DNA of 39,439 nucleotides from a virus. The translations under genes and the position numbers were made by a program. The stretch covers positions 1-39,439 of IMG/VR virus record IMGVR_UViG_3300042480_000846, one strand, 5' to 3'. Positions 1 to 10,400 of this stretch are shown in pieces; within the stretch, counting starts at the first letter, position 1, and each line of letters begins with the position of its first letter. The notes under the pieces were generated by a model, which was not told where the DNA came from, did not search any database, and worked only from the letters and a program-made list of their open reading frames with translations.

Positions 1-195
1 GGGCTGCAATTCACCGTGGCCTCGTCTGAAGGCAACCGCATCGAATGGATGTTCAGCCAGAAGCGCCTCATGCTGGGAACCAGCGGCGACGAGTGGACAA
101 TCGGCGGGGCCGACAGCGGGCAAGCGTTTAGTTCGACCAACGTGCAGGCCCAGAAGCAAAGCAGCTTCGGGTCGAAGACCATGCGGGCCATCCTG
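1..195. repeat. Terminal direct overlap, left copy
   Basis: These 195 bases match 39245-39439 with seven substitutions, all between 112 and 171. Both copies sit in the same frame of the nozzle gene, so this is best read as assembly overlap of a circular or circularly permuted genome, with the mismatches showing strain variation. A biological terminal repeat placed inside a gene is less likely. Confidence 0.9.
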
Positions 196-1128
196 CTTAA
201 CGACGTCCTGCTTTTCGTCCAGCGCCGCGGTCGCAAGGTGCGCGAACTGACCTATAACTTTGAGCGCGACGGATGGGTTGCGCCGGATCTGACCGTCCTT
301 TCCGAGCATGTGACCCAAGGCGAACTGGTCGAATTGGCCTTCCAGCAGCAGCCCGACGCCATCCTCTGGGCGGTGCGGGGCGACGGCCAACTGGTGGGCA
401 TGTCCTACGAGCGCGACCAAAAGGTCGTCGCGTGGCACCGGCACACCACCGACGGGGAATTTGAGTCCGTCGCCACCGTCTACGGACTCTCCGGCGCGGA
501 CGACGAGGTCTGGCTGGTGGTCAAACGCACGATCAACGGGCAGACCAAACGCTACATCGAACGCTTCAAGGCCGACAACCGCGCAAAATTTGAGGCCCAG
601 ACCAAGGACGACTGGTGGTATCTGGACTGCGCCAAACGCTATTCCGGCACCGCCACAGCCACCATCACCGGACTTTCCCACTTGGAAGGCAAGGCAGTCA
701 GCGTCTTGGCCAACGGGGCCGTCCAGCCCGACGAGACGGTCGCCGGAGGCCAGATCACGCTGGACAAGACCTACACCAAGGTGCTGGCCGGTCTGCCTTA
801 CACCTCGACCATCCTGCCCATGAAGTTCGACTTCGATCTGCGCGACGGCCCGACCCGCGGACGGAAGAAGCGCATCAACCGCGTGGAGGTCAGCCTGTTC
901 AAGTCTCTGGCAGGGGAGGCCAGCACCAACGGCACCGAGTGGCTCTGGATTTACCCGCGGGACTTCGATGACCCAATGGACGCCAGCCCGCCGCCCTTTT
1001 CCGGCGATGCCGAGGTTGTCGTCGCGGGCGACTACTCCGACGACAGCGACATCTATTTGCGCCAGCGCCTGCCTTACCCGTTCACCGTCCGCGCCCTTGT
1101 CGTAAAGCTCGACGCATACGGGGATTGA
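1..1128 (+). CDS. Tail tubular protein B / nozzle (T7 gp12-like), C-terminal part, wraps from right end
   Basis: This is the C-terminal 375 residues of a tail-nozzle protein whose start is at 38060. The reading frame is open from base 1, and the first 65 codons match the last 65 codons of the window apart from three amino-acid changes (D to N, Q to E, S to G). If the contig is closed, the protein is about 770 residues, close to the 794 of T7 gp12. In T7-type phages gp12 forms the nozzle below the gp11 ring, and fibres attach at the gp11-gp12 interface. The segment is rich in beta-type sequence, with conserved-looking QKRLMLGTSGDEWTIGG and SSTNVQAQKQ stretches near the left edge. It is followed by the gp13-, gp14-, gp15- and gp16-like genes in T7 order, which supports the call. 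Confidence 0.88.
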   Translation, partial: GLQFTVASSEGNRIEWMFSQKRLMLGTSGDEWTIGGADSGQAFSSTNVQAQKQSSFGSKTMRAILLNDVLLFVQRRGRKVRELTYNFERDGWVAPDLTVLSEHVTQGELVELAFQQQPDAILWAVRGDGQLVGMSYERDQKVVAWHRHTTDGEFESVATVYGLSGADDEVWLVVKRTINGQTKRYIERFKADNRAKFEAQTKDDWWYLDCAKRYSGTATATITGLSHLEGKAVSVLANGAVQPDETVAGGQITLDKTYTKVLAGLPYTSTILPMKFDFDLRDGPTRGRKKRINRVEVSLFKSLAGEASTNGTEWLWIYPRDFDDPMDASPPPFSGDAEVVVAGDYSDDSDIYLRQRLPYPFTVRALVVKLDAYGD

Positions 1129-1139
1129 CAATAGTGTGA

Positions 1140-1152
1140 TTTGACTAAACCC
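1140..1152 (-). repeat. Dispersed GGTTTAGTCAAA motif, copy 1
   Basis: TTTGACTAAACCC, the reverse orientation of the motif. It fills the gap between the nozzle gene and the gp13-like gene and ends on the base before the chosen ATG at 1153. Confidence 0.9.
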
Positions 1153-1569
1153 ATGAGACAGCCCGTTCTTCAACTTCGCATGTTCGACCGCGACAAGGAT
1201 CACGCGCTGCTCGTCGATTGGTGCAACGCGCACGGCGGCGAAGTCACTCCGGCCCATTTGCTCCCGCCGCTTGGCGTGATCGTGCAGCAAGACGGCGAGG
1301 ATGCCGCCATGCTTTTTTTGTATTACGCGCTGTCCGCGGGCGTCTGCTTTGTCGATTGCGCCGCCACCCGCCCGAAACTCTCCCTCAAGGAATCCATCGA
1401 GTGCTTTGACATCGCCATCTGCTATCTCAAAAGCGAGGCGCGTCATAATGGCTACCATGTCATGTTGGCCCACGCCTCTCCGGCAGTGGCGCGTTGTCTG
1501 TCGCGGATCGGGTTCCAAAAAAACAAGGAGTCTTTGGTCAGAATGTTTTGTCTGACCGACGAAAACTAA
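1153..1569 (+). CDS. Internal virion protein (T7 gp13-like, GNAT-type fold)
   Basis: A 138-residue protein, the same length as T7 gp13, in the same place between the nozzle gene and the gp14-like gene. The central part (FLYYALSAGVCFVDCAATRP) and the end (HNGYHVMLAHASPAVARCLSRIGFQ) read like an N-acetyltransferase (GNAT) fold: an acceptor strand, a helix, then a C-terminal xGF segment. That is how gp13-like proteins are often annotated. In T7 gp13 is needed for virion assembly or infectivity, and an enzymatic role is not established. A TTG start at 1141 is also in frame, but it would overlap the dispersed motif; the ATG at 1153 fits better. There is no Shine-Dalgarno sequence. The gene abuts the next one directly (stop 1567-1569, ATG 1570). 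Confidence 0.7.
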   Translation: MRQPVLQLRMFDRDKDHALLVDWCNAHGGEVTPAHLLPPLGVIVQQDGEDAAMLFLYYALSAGVCFVDCAATRPKLSLKESIECFDIAICYLKSEARHNGYHVMLAHASPAVARCLSRIGFQKNKESLVRMFCLTDEN

Positions 1570-2232
1570 ATGCCACAAATCGCCGTCCCTCTTGCCATTA
1601 CCGCCGCGGTGTCCAGCTTGGCCTCCGCGGGTATTTCCTACTACGGCCAGCAGCAGCAAGCCGCCTCTGCCGAGCGCCTCGCCAACTACAACTACCAAGT
1701 GCAGTTGCAGCAGGCGCAGATGCAGGCGCAGATGCAAAAGGTCGCCGCCGAGCAGCAATACCAAGCGGGCATGCAGAACGCCACCGCGATGCAGAACGAG
1801 GGACTGCGCGTGGAACAAGAGGCCCGCGAACGCGCCAAGCGTATGCGGGTAGAAAACGAGCGTCTCTTGGGCCAGCAGCGGGCGCAGTTTGGCAAGGCGG
1901 GCGTGACCAGCGCCGGTTCGCCCTTGGCCGTCATGGCTGAATCGGCGGGCCTCATGGAACTTGCCGTGGGCGATGAACTTTACAAGGCCGACATGGAGCG
2001 CAGCGCCTTCTACCGCAAGGCCGAGGTCGAGAAATGGCAGGCCGGATACTCTTTGGTGGACAAAGCCGCCGCCGACTACAACGCGGCCAGCGCGTCCTTC
2101 CGCGCCCAGCCGATCCTCTTGGAAGGCCAGAACACCGCCAGCGCCCTGCGCGTCAATAGCTACGGGTCGCTTATCTCCGGCGTCTCGCAAGCGGCGAGCA
2201 TTGGCAGCAGCTACAACTTTAAGGGACGCTGA
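1570..2232 (+). CDS. Internal virion protein (T7 gp14-like)
   Basis: A 220-residue protein (T7 gp14 has 196). The N-terminus is an alanine-rich hydrophobic segment (residues 5-24, VPLAITAAVSSLASAGISYY), followed by a very Gln- and Ala-rich helical stretch to about residue 100 (QQQQAASAERLANYNYQVQL, repeated QMQAQMQ). A conserved-looking turn follows: LLGQQRAQFGKAGVTSAGSP near residues 97-117. This layout is typical of the gp14 family, which is ejected early from the capsid and builds the outer-membrane part of the DNA channel in T7. It starts on the base after the previous stop and is followed two bases later by the gp15-like gene, so the internal proteins are probably translated together. 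Confidence 0.78.
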   Translation: MPQIAVPLAITAAVSSLASAGISYYGQQQQAASAERLANYNYQVQLQQAQMQAQMQKVAAEQQYQAGMQNATAMQNEGLRVEQEARERAKRMRVENERLLGQQRAQFGKAGVTSAGSPLAVMAESAGLMELAVGDELYKADMERSAFYRKAEVEKWQAGYSLVDKAAADYNAASASFRAQPILLEGQNTASALRVNSYGSLISGVSQAASIGSSYNFKGR

Positions 2233-2234
2233 TC

Positions 2235-4424
2235 ATGGCCAACATCCCGCTCGTCCAAATCCCCAACGCCCCGCAGACCGGATCAACCGCCGTGCCGCTG
2301 CCGGTGGGGGCCATCCGCACGCCCGACGTCGAACTGATGGGCATGATCGACGACGCCAGCTACATGGCGGTGGGCCGCGCCTACGAGAACCTTGGCAACG
2401 CCGGTCAGCAAGCGGCCAATGTGCTGGGCGACTTTTCGCTGTCAATGGCCCGCGCCAGCGACGAGGCCAACCTTGCCAAAGCGGACAGCATCAAAACCGA
2501 CATGGTCGCCAAGTTCGACGCCGAGGTTGCCACCAAGCCGGAGAGCGAATGGAACAGCATCTGGGAAAACAACTACGCGCCCAAACTGCGCGACCAAGTG
2601 TCGTCCCTCAAGATGACCACCCGCGACGGACTCAACCGGCGCGACACTTGGCTGGCCAACACCGAGAACGGGATCAAGGCGCAAGTTTTTACCAGCGCCA
2701 ACAAAGCCATCGTCGAGCGTGGTAAGCAGGAAATGCTTAACTATGTTGACCGCGCTGTCAGCGAAGGGCGTTATGAGGACGGATTCGCCGGTCTAAAGCG
2801 CGGCCAAATGGCCGGTTACTGGGGAGGGGAATTTACCGAAGCGCGAACAATCAAGCTGGAGGAAGAACAGCGCGTCAACACCATGACCAACGTCATCCAG
2901 CAAAACCCCGCCCAGTGGCGCAAGGAACTGGCCAAGTATCAGAAGGAGGGCAAGAACCCCCACAAGCTGCGCCCCGAACAAGTCCTGCAATTCCGGCGCA
3001 TGGCCGAGGGAACCCACGCCCAGCTTCTCGACGACCTCAACAACGAGATGCTCACCCGTCTGGAAACCGAGAGCGCCGCCATCACGAACGAAGACATCGA
3101 AAAGTTTTACACTCGTCCCGACATCGATGCGCCGCGGGAACTCATCAACAAGATGAAGGAATACCGCGGGTTTAAGTATGCCGACACGCCGGAGGGGCAA
3201 GCCGAGCAGGCCACGAAATTCAGCGACCTCTGGCAGAAAATCTTTTCCTACAACGCGGAGAAGGACATCAGCATGGCCGATCCCGACACGCACAAGCGCG
3301 AATACCAACGCCTCATCAGCGAGATCGTGACGACCGCGCCGGAGGGCCAGCGCAAGCCTTTCATGGACACGCTGGACAAGATGGTGTCCGACGCCAACCA
3401 AGGAAAGAAGTCCCGCGCCGACGAGATCACCAAGGGGTTGACCGACCTAACCGGCAAGCTCGCCTCATGGGGCCAACTGGGCAACGACGGCGGATGGAAG
3501 GAGGTCAAGATAGACGGCAAGGTGGAGCGCGTTCCGAAAGACCCCAACATGCAATTGCAAGTGCAGACCAAACGTCTGGAGATCACCAACGACATTCGCA
3601 CTCTTCTGCGTGAAAACCCCGACCTCACCGAGGAGCAGGCGATGGAGCGGTTCAAGGGCATTTTGGAAAACCGCTTGGAAGGCGGCGCTCTCTTCATGCA
3701 GCAGCCGGACGAAGAATCGTGGTGGCAGAAACTTATCCCCTTCGTCATGGGGCCAGACCTTGGGCCGAATGTGATGACCGCCGGTCTGGGCTTCCGCGGC
3801 TTTGGCGGGTCGCCTATGGACGGACTGCAAGACGCCGACGAACCGCTTCCTCCGGTGCAAGGCATGCCGCCCGCGCCCTCCTCCGAGAATTTCAGCGTGT
3901 CGAACCTCCCTCCGGCCAAGCAACCCATCGCGGGCCAGATTGCCAGCATGGCCGAAGCCGAGGGCTTGGGCCAATACACGCCGCACCTCATGCTGCTCGT
4001 CGCGCAGGAATCCAACTTCAACCCCGACCAGACGATCAGCACCTCGTCGGCCCGCGGACTCTTCCAGCTTCTCAACGCCGACCGCAAACGCTTTGGCAGC
4101 GACAGCAGCCTCGACGGCCAGATCCGCGCCGGTTTAGCCAAAACACGCGAGAACATCAACGCCGCCCGCCGCGCCCTTGGCCGCGACCCCGACCCCTTTG
4201 AACTCTATGTCGTCCACTACCAAGGCATCGGCGCTGGGCCTGCCATCCTCAAGAACCCCGACGGCGACTTCCGCCAGACGCTCGACGCCACCGGAGGCAA
4301 GGGCCACGCCGCCCGCGTGATCCGCGCCAACAAGTGGCTGGCTGACATCCAAACCAACCAAGAATTCATGGACTGGGTGCGCGAGCGGCTTTCTCGCAAA
4401 GCCGCCGACCTTGGCATGGCATGA
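2235..4424 (+). CDS. Internal virion protein (T7 gp15-like) with C-terminal lytic transglycosylase domain
   Basis: A 729-residue protein (T7 gp15 has 747) in gp15 position. The first ~530 residues are mostly helical, charged and without recognised motifs, as expected for a periplasmic tunnel protein. After a Pro-rich linker (about 530-560) comes a soluble lytic transglycosylase (SLT) domain, about residues 575-700: the catalytic Glu is E592 in VAQESNFNP, followed by SARGLFQL (605-612) and YVVHYQGIGAGP further on. Such domains cut peptidoglycan locally during DNA entry. In T7 this activity sits at the N-terminus of gp16; here it is at the C-terminus of the upstream protein. The stop overlaps the next start as ATGA (4421-4424), which suggests translational coupling. 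Confidence 0.82.
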   Translation: MANIPLVQIPNAPQTGSTAVPLPVGAIRTPDVELMGMIDDASYMAVGRAYENLGNAGQQAANVLGDFSLSMARASDEANLAKADSIKTDMVAKFDAEVATKPESEWNSIWENNYAPKLRDQVSSLKMTTRDGLNRRDTWLANTENGIKAQVFTSANKAIVERGKQEMLNYVDRAVSEGRYEDGFAGLKRGQMAGYWGGEFTEARTIKLEEEQRVNTMTNVIQQNPAQWRKELAKYQKEGKNPHKLRPEQVLQFRRMAEGTHAQLLDDLNNEMLTRLETESAAITNEDIEKFYTRPDIDAPRELINKMKEYRGFKYADTPEGQAEQATKFSDLWQKIFSYNAEKDISMADPDTHKREYQRLISEIVTTAPEGQRKPFMDTLDKMVSDANQGKKSRADEITKGLTDLTGKLASWGQLGNDGGWKEVKIDGKVERVPKDPNMQLQVQTKRLEITNDIRTLLRENPDLTEEQAMERFKGILENRLEGGALFMQQPDEESWWQKLIPFVMGPDLGPNVMTAGLGFRGFGGSPMDGLQDADEPLPPVQGMPPAPSSENFSVSNLPPAKQPIAGQIASMAEAEGLGQYTPHLMLLVAQESNFNPDQTISTSSARGLFQLLNADRKRFGSDSSLDGQIRAGLAKTRENINAARRALGRDPDPFELYVVHYQGIGAGPAILKNPDGDFRQTLDATGGKGHAARVIRANKWLADIQTNQEFMDWVRERLSRKAADLGMA
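4131..4144 (+). repeat. Dispersed motif, one-mismatch copy
   Basis: GGTTTAGCCAAAAC lies inside the gp15-like gene, reading GLAK. It differs from the consensus by one base (T to C), so it may be a decayed copy or chance. Confidence 0.45.
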
Positions 4425-7400
4425 TTAGCTTCGCCGCCACCCCGCAGTCCCGCGAGGCCCAGCAGGCGCGGACTTACACCGACCCCAGCGCCGGAGCGCC
4501 TCCGAGTCGCCGCAGCGGCTACAACGCGCCCTACGTTGATCTGGGCCACTGGAACAAGGTCTTCACCGATCAGACCTACTTCGACTCCATCGCCAAGCAG
4601 AAGGGCATGACCGAGGGCGCGAAGGTCAGCCTGCATGGCGACGACTACGTCTACCGGCAAGCGATGATCGGCTACTTGGCCGACACCCGCAAGGTGCCGC
4701 TCGACGACATGCGGTCGATTTTCGATGCGGAGAAAGACGGCTTTGCCAAGACGGTCTTGGGCAAGCAGACGGCCAGCGCCCGCGAGATGTTCGACTGGCA
4801 GAAGGGGCAATTTGAGCGCAGCAACGAGAAGAAAGCCGCCGCCGACCAGATCCTGCAAGGCGTCATCCGCCGCAGCTTGGAAGACGCGCTCTCCGGCGGC
4901 GACACGCCTTTTGTCGAAAGCGTCGGCAAGGACATTGATGCCGCCGCGGAAATGTTCGACGACGAGGAAAAGTCCCGCCTGTGGGAAAAGGCCGAGGAAC
5001 TCGACATCAAGATCCGCGCCTCGCAGGACAAGTTTGCGCCGGAGGCCCGCTTCATCTTCGACGCCCTCCAGCAGTCCACCGGACAAAAGACCGGCTTCGG
5101 AGCGCCCGACATGCGCGACATGGCCTCCCGCTTTGCCCAGTTGCCCGACAACCAGCGCAAGGCCATCTACGAACTGGCCGGAGGCTTTGCCCAGATCACC
5201 CAGACCGACAAGGGCTTTTGGTATCAGATGGCCGAATCCCTTGGCCGCGGGGCCAGCGACATCGTCGAGCGCGTGCCGCGCAACTTCCGCGAGCAGACGC
5301 TCCGAGGCCAGCTTCGCCTCTTGAATAGCGACCAGCCCGTCTTCCGCGCCACGGGCGTGGCCGGTGCCGAGTTCAGCGCCGCAGGCAGCACGCCGGTCTT
5401 CGGAGCGACCCAAGGCCAGATGCTGACGCCGGAAGAACGCGAGGAGGCCAAGTCCAAGATCCAGTCCGACCTTGGCATCTTGAAGGTCGAGCGCGAACTG
5501 CGCGACTTGGCCGAGCGCGTCGTCGATCCCATCAAGACCATTGGCGTCCTGCCGGAGATTATCGAAGAAGGTCTTTACGGAGCCGCCCGCAGCATCCCTT
5601 ACACCGCCGTCGCCGCGGTGCCGATTGCGGGCGTTCCCGCCGTGGCCTCCGCGCTGTTTAGCAGCAACTACGACCGGATCATGCTGGAGTATCCCGACCT
5701 TGATCCCGATAAGGCCGCGCTCATCGCCGCCATCTCCGCGCCCATCGAAGCCGGTCTGGAGCGCATGAAGGTCAACACGATCACCGGACGCCTGCCGGTC
5801 TTTGGCGGTTTAGTCAAACGCCTGCAACACCCGAACCAGCGGAACATCACCCGCATCGCCATCGGCGGGGCCGGAATCGTGGCCGAGCAAAACGTGCAGG
5901 AGATCGTGCAAAACGCCACCTTCCCGTTTGTCCAAACCATTGCCGCGGCGCTCGACGCCGACATGCCCGACTACGACTGGGATGAGCGCCTCGCCGGTAT
6001 GCCGCGGGAACTGGCGGTGCAATTTGTCGCCCTCCTTCCGCTTTCCCTCATGGGTGTGGGCGCACTGTCCTACCGCGAGATCAGCCGCGGCGAGAACTAC
6101 CTCAAGAGCAAGGCCGACTTGGAGAAGGCCGGATACAACGAGGAGCAGATCGACCGCATCACCGGAGCCGAAAGCGCCGAAGCCGCCCAAGCCGCGCTGG
6201 TCGAGGAACACGCCAAGCGCGACCCGAAGCTGGTCAAAGCCGCCGCCCAGCGCATCGTGGACGAGTCCATCGCCCTGCGCGAGAAGGCCAATCCCGCCGC
6301 CTTGCCGCGTCTGGAGAAGCAGGGGGCCGACTACGTTGTCCTCTCGCCGGAGGGCAAAGAACTCGCCCGAACGACCGACCAGACCGCCGCGGAGCAGGCA
6401 CTGGTATCCGCCCGCCGCGAGACAGTGCAGCGCGAGATGCGTAGCGTAACCAACGGCATCAACCTCGCCTTGGAATTCATTAACAAAGCCAACGAGGCCC
6501 GCTCTCGCGGAGAGGACATTCAGAAGTTCATTTTGGAAAACAGAGACAACGACCTTTTCCAAGACTACGAGGCCAACCCGACCGAGCAAAATCTTGAGCG
6601 TCTTTTTGAAACGGTAACGGCGTTTGGTTTTGACGCCAAAGAACCCGAAGACCTTAAAAACTTTCCGGTGCTGGCCAGCAACCAAGGCGCGTTGCGCGAC
6701 GGCATCTACCGTTCCATCGTCCGCATTTTTGACGGGGCCGACGGCACCATCGTCATGCGCGACTTCGCACAGGATAACCTTAAACGCGCTATGGCTGAAG
6801 GCCGCGTCAGCATTGACTGGGTGCGCTCCAAGCTAAACGAACTGATTCCGCAGATCGACAGCGAACGAATAGAGCGCAAACTCCGCACCGATACGGACAC
6901 TGACGTCATTGAAGCGTTCTCTGACGTTGCCATTGCTTACTTCCGCGGGCGCATCACCGAGGATATGATCCCCGAAGGATTCCGCGGATTCTTCCGGCGC
7001 ATGGCCGTACTAATGGCCGACATCTTCCGTCGCTCCTACCGTCTGGCCCGTCTTCGCGCCGAGGGCAAACTCGACCGCGACTTTGAGGCGCTCTTGGCCG
7101 AAGCGGTGGGCGTTGACCAGCAGGCACTGGTAGACCGCTCCCGCGAAAAGACCGCGCAGGAGGTTGCGCCGGAGGTGGCGAATTATTCGATTGGCGCACT
7201 GGGCGATGACAATCCATTCATGCATCCCCGCGGAGCCGACGGCAAATACAAGGGCGCTCCGAAGTGGGTCAACGCGCCCAAGACGCGCCGCGGCAAAGAC
7301 GAGGCATACATGCGCCTGCGTGAGCGACTTTACCAGTTGGTTAAAGAAGGCGAGGCGGGACGCTTTTGGTATGAAGACAGCGGACGCGCCGTGCTTCGCA

Positions 7401-10400
7401 TGTTCAACAATGACGTCGTCGAAGCCGAAAAGTTTATCGAACTGCTGGCCATTTACAGCCCGCAGGCGACGGTCGAGGTCAACACTTACTTTGCGCTCCG
7501 CGCCTACATCCAGCGTGCGGTCAACGCGGCCAAGGAAGACTTCGCGGTCAAGACTGGCACGCAAGACGACAAGGCCAAAGCGGTTCTCTACGACAATCAA
7601 CCTTGGGCCGGTCGCAAGACGGACAACTTCTACAAGAACATCATGTATGTTCTGCTCAAGGAGCTACCGGCGTCCGAGGTCGCCAAGCTCAAGCTCGACG
7701 CAGAAGTCTACGAGATGCTGCAAAAGCCGGTCACTGTGGACATGTGGGTCTACCGCGCCTTCGGCTTCGACAGCGATGCGCTGACTGACGTTGCCGGAAC
7801 CGGCGCGTTTGGATTTGCCGAGCGCGAACTTAACCTCATTGCCGAGGAATTGAACGCTTCGCTACCGGAAGGCGCGGCACCGTATTTGCCTCACCAAATT
7901 CAAGCCATGCTTTGGACGTCGATTAAGGGTCGCTCCGAGACGAAAAAAGTCAAAGACCTTACCGAAGCCCAGTCCATGAAAGCCAAGGACATGGTCAAAG
8001 TGAAGAACGCGCAGGGCAAACTGGTGCGCGAGTTCAAAGACAAAGAAGCGCAGAAGCGGCACATGCAGCGATGGATTACCAATGCGCTCGCGCTGCCAGC
8101 CGAGAGGCTCGACGTCAGCATGGCCGCGGGAGCCTTCGACCGTTTTATCAACAGCGTCAGCATGCGTGCGTTGTGGGAATCTGTGCCTTCTACCAATACG
8201 CCGGAAGGTGTTGCTATTACCAATTTGCCCACCGCGCAAAAAGCCGCGTTCACGCGGGCCAGCCGCGAAATCATCCTCGACGAGAATGGCAACGACATGC
8301 TGGCAGCGATGCTGGGCGTGCCGGTCAACGTCAGCCAACTGCTGTCCGGCGGCTATGGCACCGAAGCCACGCCGAACGTCGTTACCGAGCTTTTCCCGAA
8401 CAAGCCCAGCGGAACGTATGATGATGACGTTGTCCGCGCCTACGCTCGCGCCATTCAATACATTTTCCGGCAGGATGCGGTGCCGTGGATGCGCTACATC
8501 AAATACGGCGCGGAAAACGAAAAGAGCTACTATGCGGAATCTCCCAAAGGAGCAAAGCGCCGCTTCGCCACACAAGCCGAGGCCGAAGCGTATGCCGCCG
8601 GTAAAGAGGGCTATGTTGTCAAAGGTGACGCGGAAAACTTGGCTCTCATGCTGGATTTTGGCGAACAGTTAACGCCGGAGTTTCTCGACCAACTTCAGCA
8701 GGGTTTAGTCAAAATCCATGATTCTCTGGGCTTTACGCAAGTTTCTCCTACCGAGGTGATCGTGACTAATTTTCGCGATGCCGAGACGGGCCTTCCAGCG
8801 TTGACAGACGAGCAGTTCTACCAGATGCTATCTGGTGCTTATGGCGCTACAGCCAACATCCAAGAACTCTACACCGTCGGAGAATACGGCCCAGTCCACG
8901 ACTGGTCAGCCGACCCCGAAGGCGGGACGATTCTGTCAGCGAGTTCCCGCTTCACACCCGATCTACTTGAGTGGCTTCGCGGTAGGCGGCAGATATCCGA
9001 CGCCCTTCAAAAAGACTGGGCCGAAGGTCGCGGAGTAGACAACTACTCCATCTCCACCCAGTCCGAAATCGACCGCGTCGGCGCGGCGTTGAACCGGCTC
9101 GACCGCGACCCTCTGGAGCGCGTCAAAATCTACGAGAAGGCGCAAGAGAAGTTCCTCCGCGTCATGGCCGACAACCGCGAGATGCTCGCATCGGCGCAGG
9201 ACGGCGACCTCGCGCAGATGCGCCGCACGCAAATTTTGCAAGCCTTGGGCGAACTCGACGGCATCATTTCGGTGCTGCCGCCGGAAGTCCGCAGCAAGAT
9301 CGGCGGCTACACGCAACTGGCCAAGGTCGATCCTATGGACGTCTACAAGGGCGACCAGAAGGTTAGCGAAGTCCGCGGCATGTCCGGTGCCATCATCTCC
9401 GCGTGGATGCGCGAAGGTCTGAACATTGGCGAGGCGCAAAAGAAGACCGAACTGCCCGCCGGTTACCGCGCCGAGCGCAACCTCGACCCGACTCGCGCCG
9501 ACCGCGCTATTGCCGACGTTTTCATTCAGCGCATCAACCGGATCAACGAGGCGCTGGAGCAGTTCCTGCGCGACGAATACAACACCGCCGCGGTCGAACT
9601 CTTCAAGCGGGCCAAGCCGCAGCGCAGCGGGGCAGGGGAGAAACCCAAGGGCAAACTGGGCGCGGACGTCCACGATCTGTTCGACAAGCTCAAGGAGGCC
9701 ACCGAGTGGAGCGCCGAGGAGGCGCAGGCGTATGCCGACGGCCAATGGGCGCGGATCGAAAACGGCGAACTCAACCCCTACGAAGAAACGCACGCCATGA
9801 TGGCCGCGCAGATGGTGCCGCTCTTTGCCGACTGGGCCAACGCCGACAGCAGCCAACGCGCCGCCGCGGTCACGATGGGCAAGGACGTCCTCAACCGCGC
9901 CTACAAGGGCGAGCAGCAGCGCATCATCGCCCAGCGCACCAAGCGGGGCTACGACCGCACCGATTTGTCCAAGGATGCCGGAGTATCCGCGGAGGACGAC
10001 AAGGCTCGCCAAGACGCTCTAAAGCGCGAGAACAGCCTGCCATCGAAGTGGGAGAGCGCCATGCTCAACCTCCTCAACTTCGACCAAGTCCTGCGCTACG
10101 TTTTTGGCAACGACAGCAAGATCGCCCGCCAGATCAGCGACCGGCAGCGTAAGGCCGACAATGCCAAGAGCGACGACATCGCCGCGCTTTCCGACGAGTG
10201 GGCCGCGTTCCTTTCCGAACTGGGCGGCGGCGAGATGCAGGGGCAGCAGTTGCTTTTTGAACTCTCGCGGATGGACGAAGAGATCGACGGCGTCTCCTAC
10301 AGCCAGAACCAACTCATCGCCATCAGCATGATGTGGATGCAGCCGAAGGGTCGCCAGCACATGGAGGGATTCCTCGACAGCGACGGCCAACCCGCGGGCA

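Noticed and set aside
1-195. True biological direct terminal repeat like that of T7
   Set aside because: The copies lie in frame inside one gene and differ at seven positions, so an assembly overlap of a circular map is a simpler explanation.
3248-4159. Long minus-strand reading frame opposite the gp15-like gene
   Set aside because: It is the antisense shadow of a well-supported gene; its translation is Ser/Arg-rich with no recognisable family. The same applies to 2793-3401, 4217-5413, 8963-10012, 10019-11227, 28954-30510, 33376-34527, 35999-36898 and 37400-38341.
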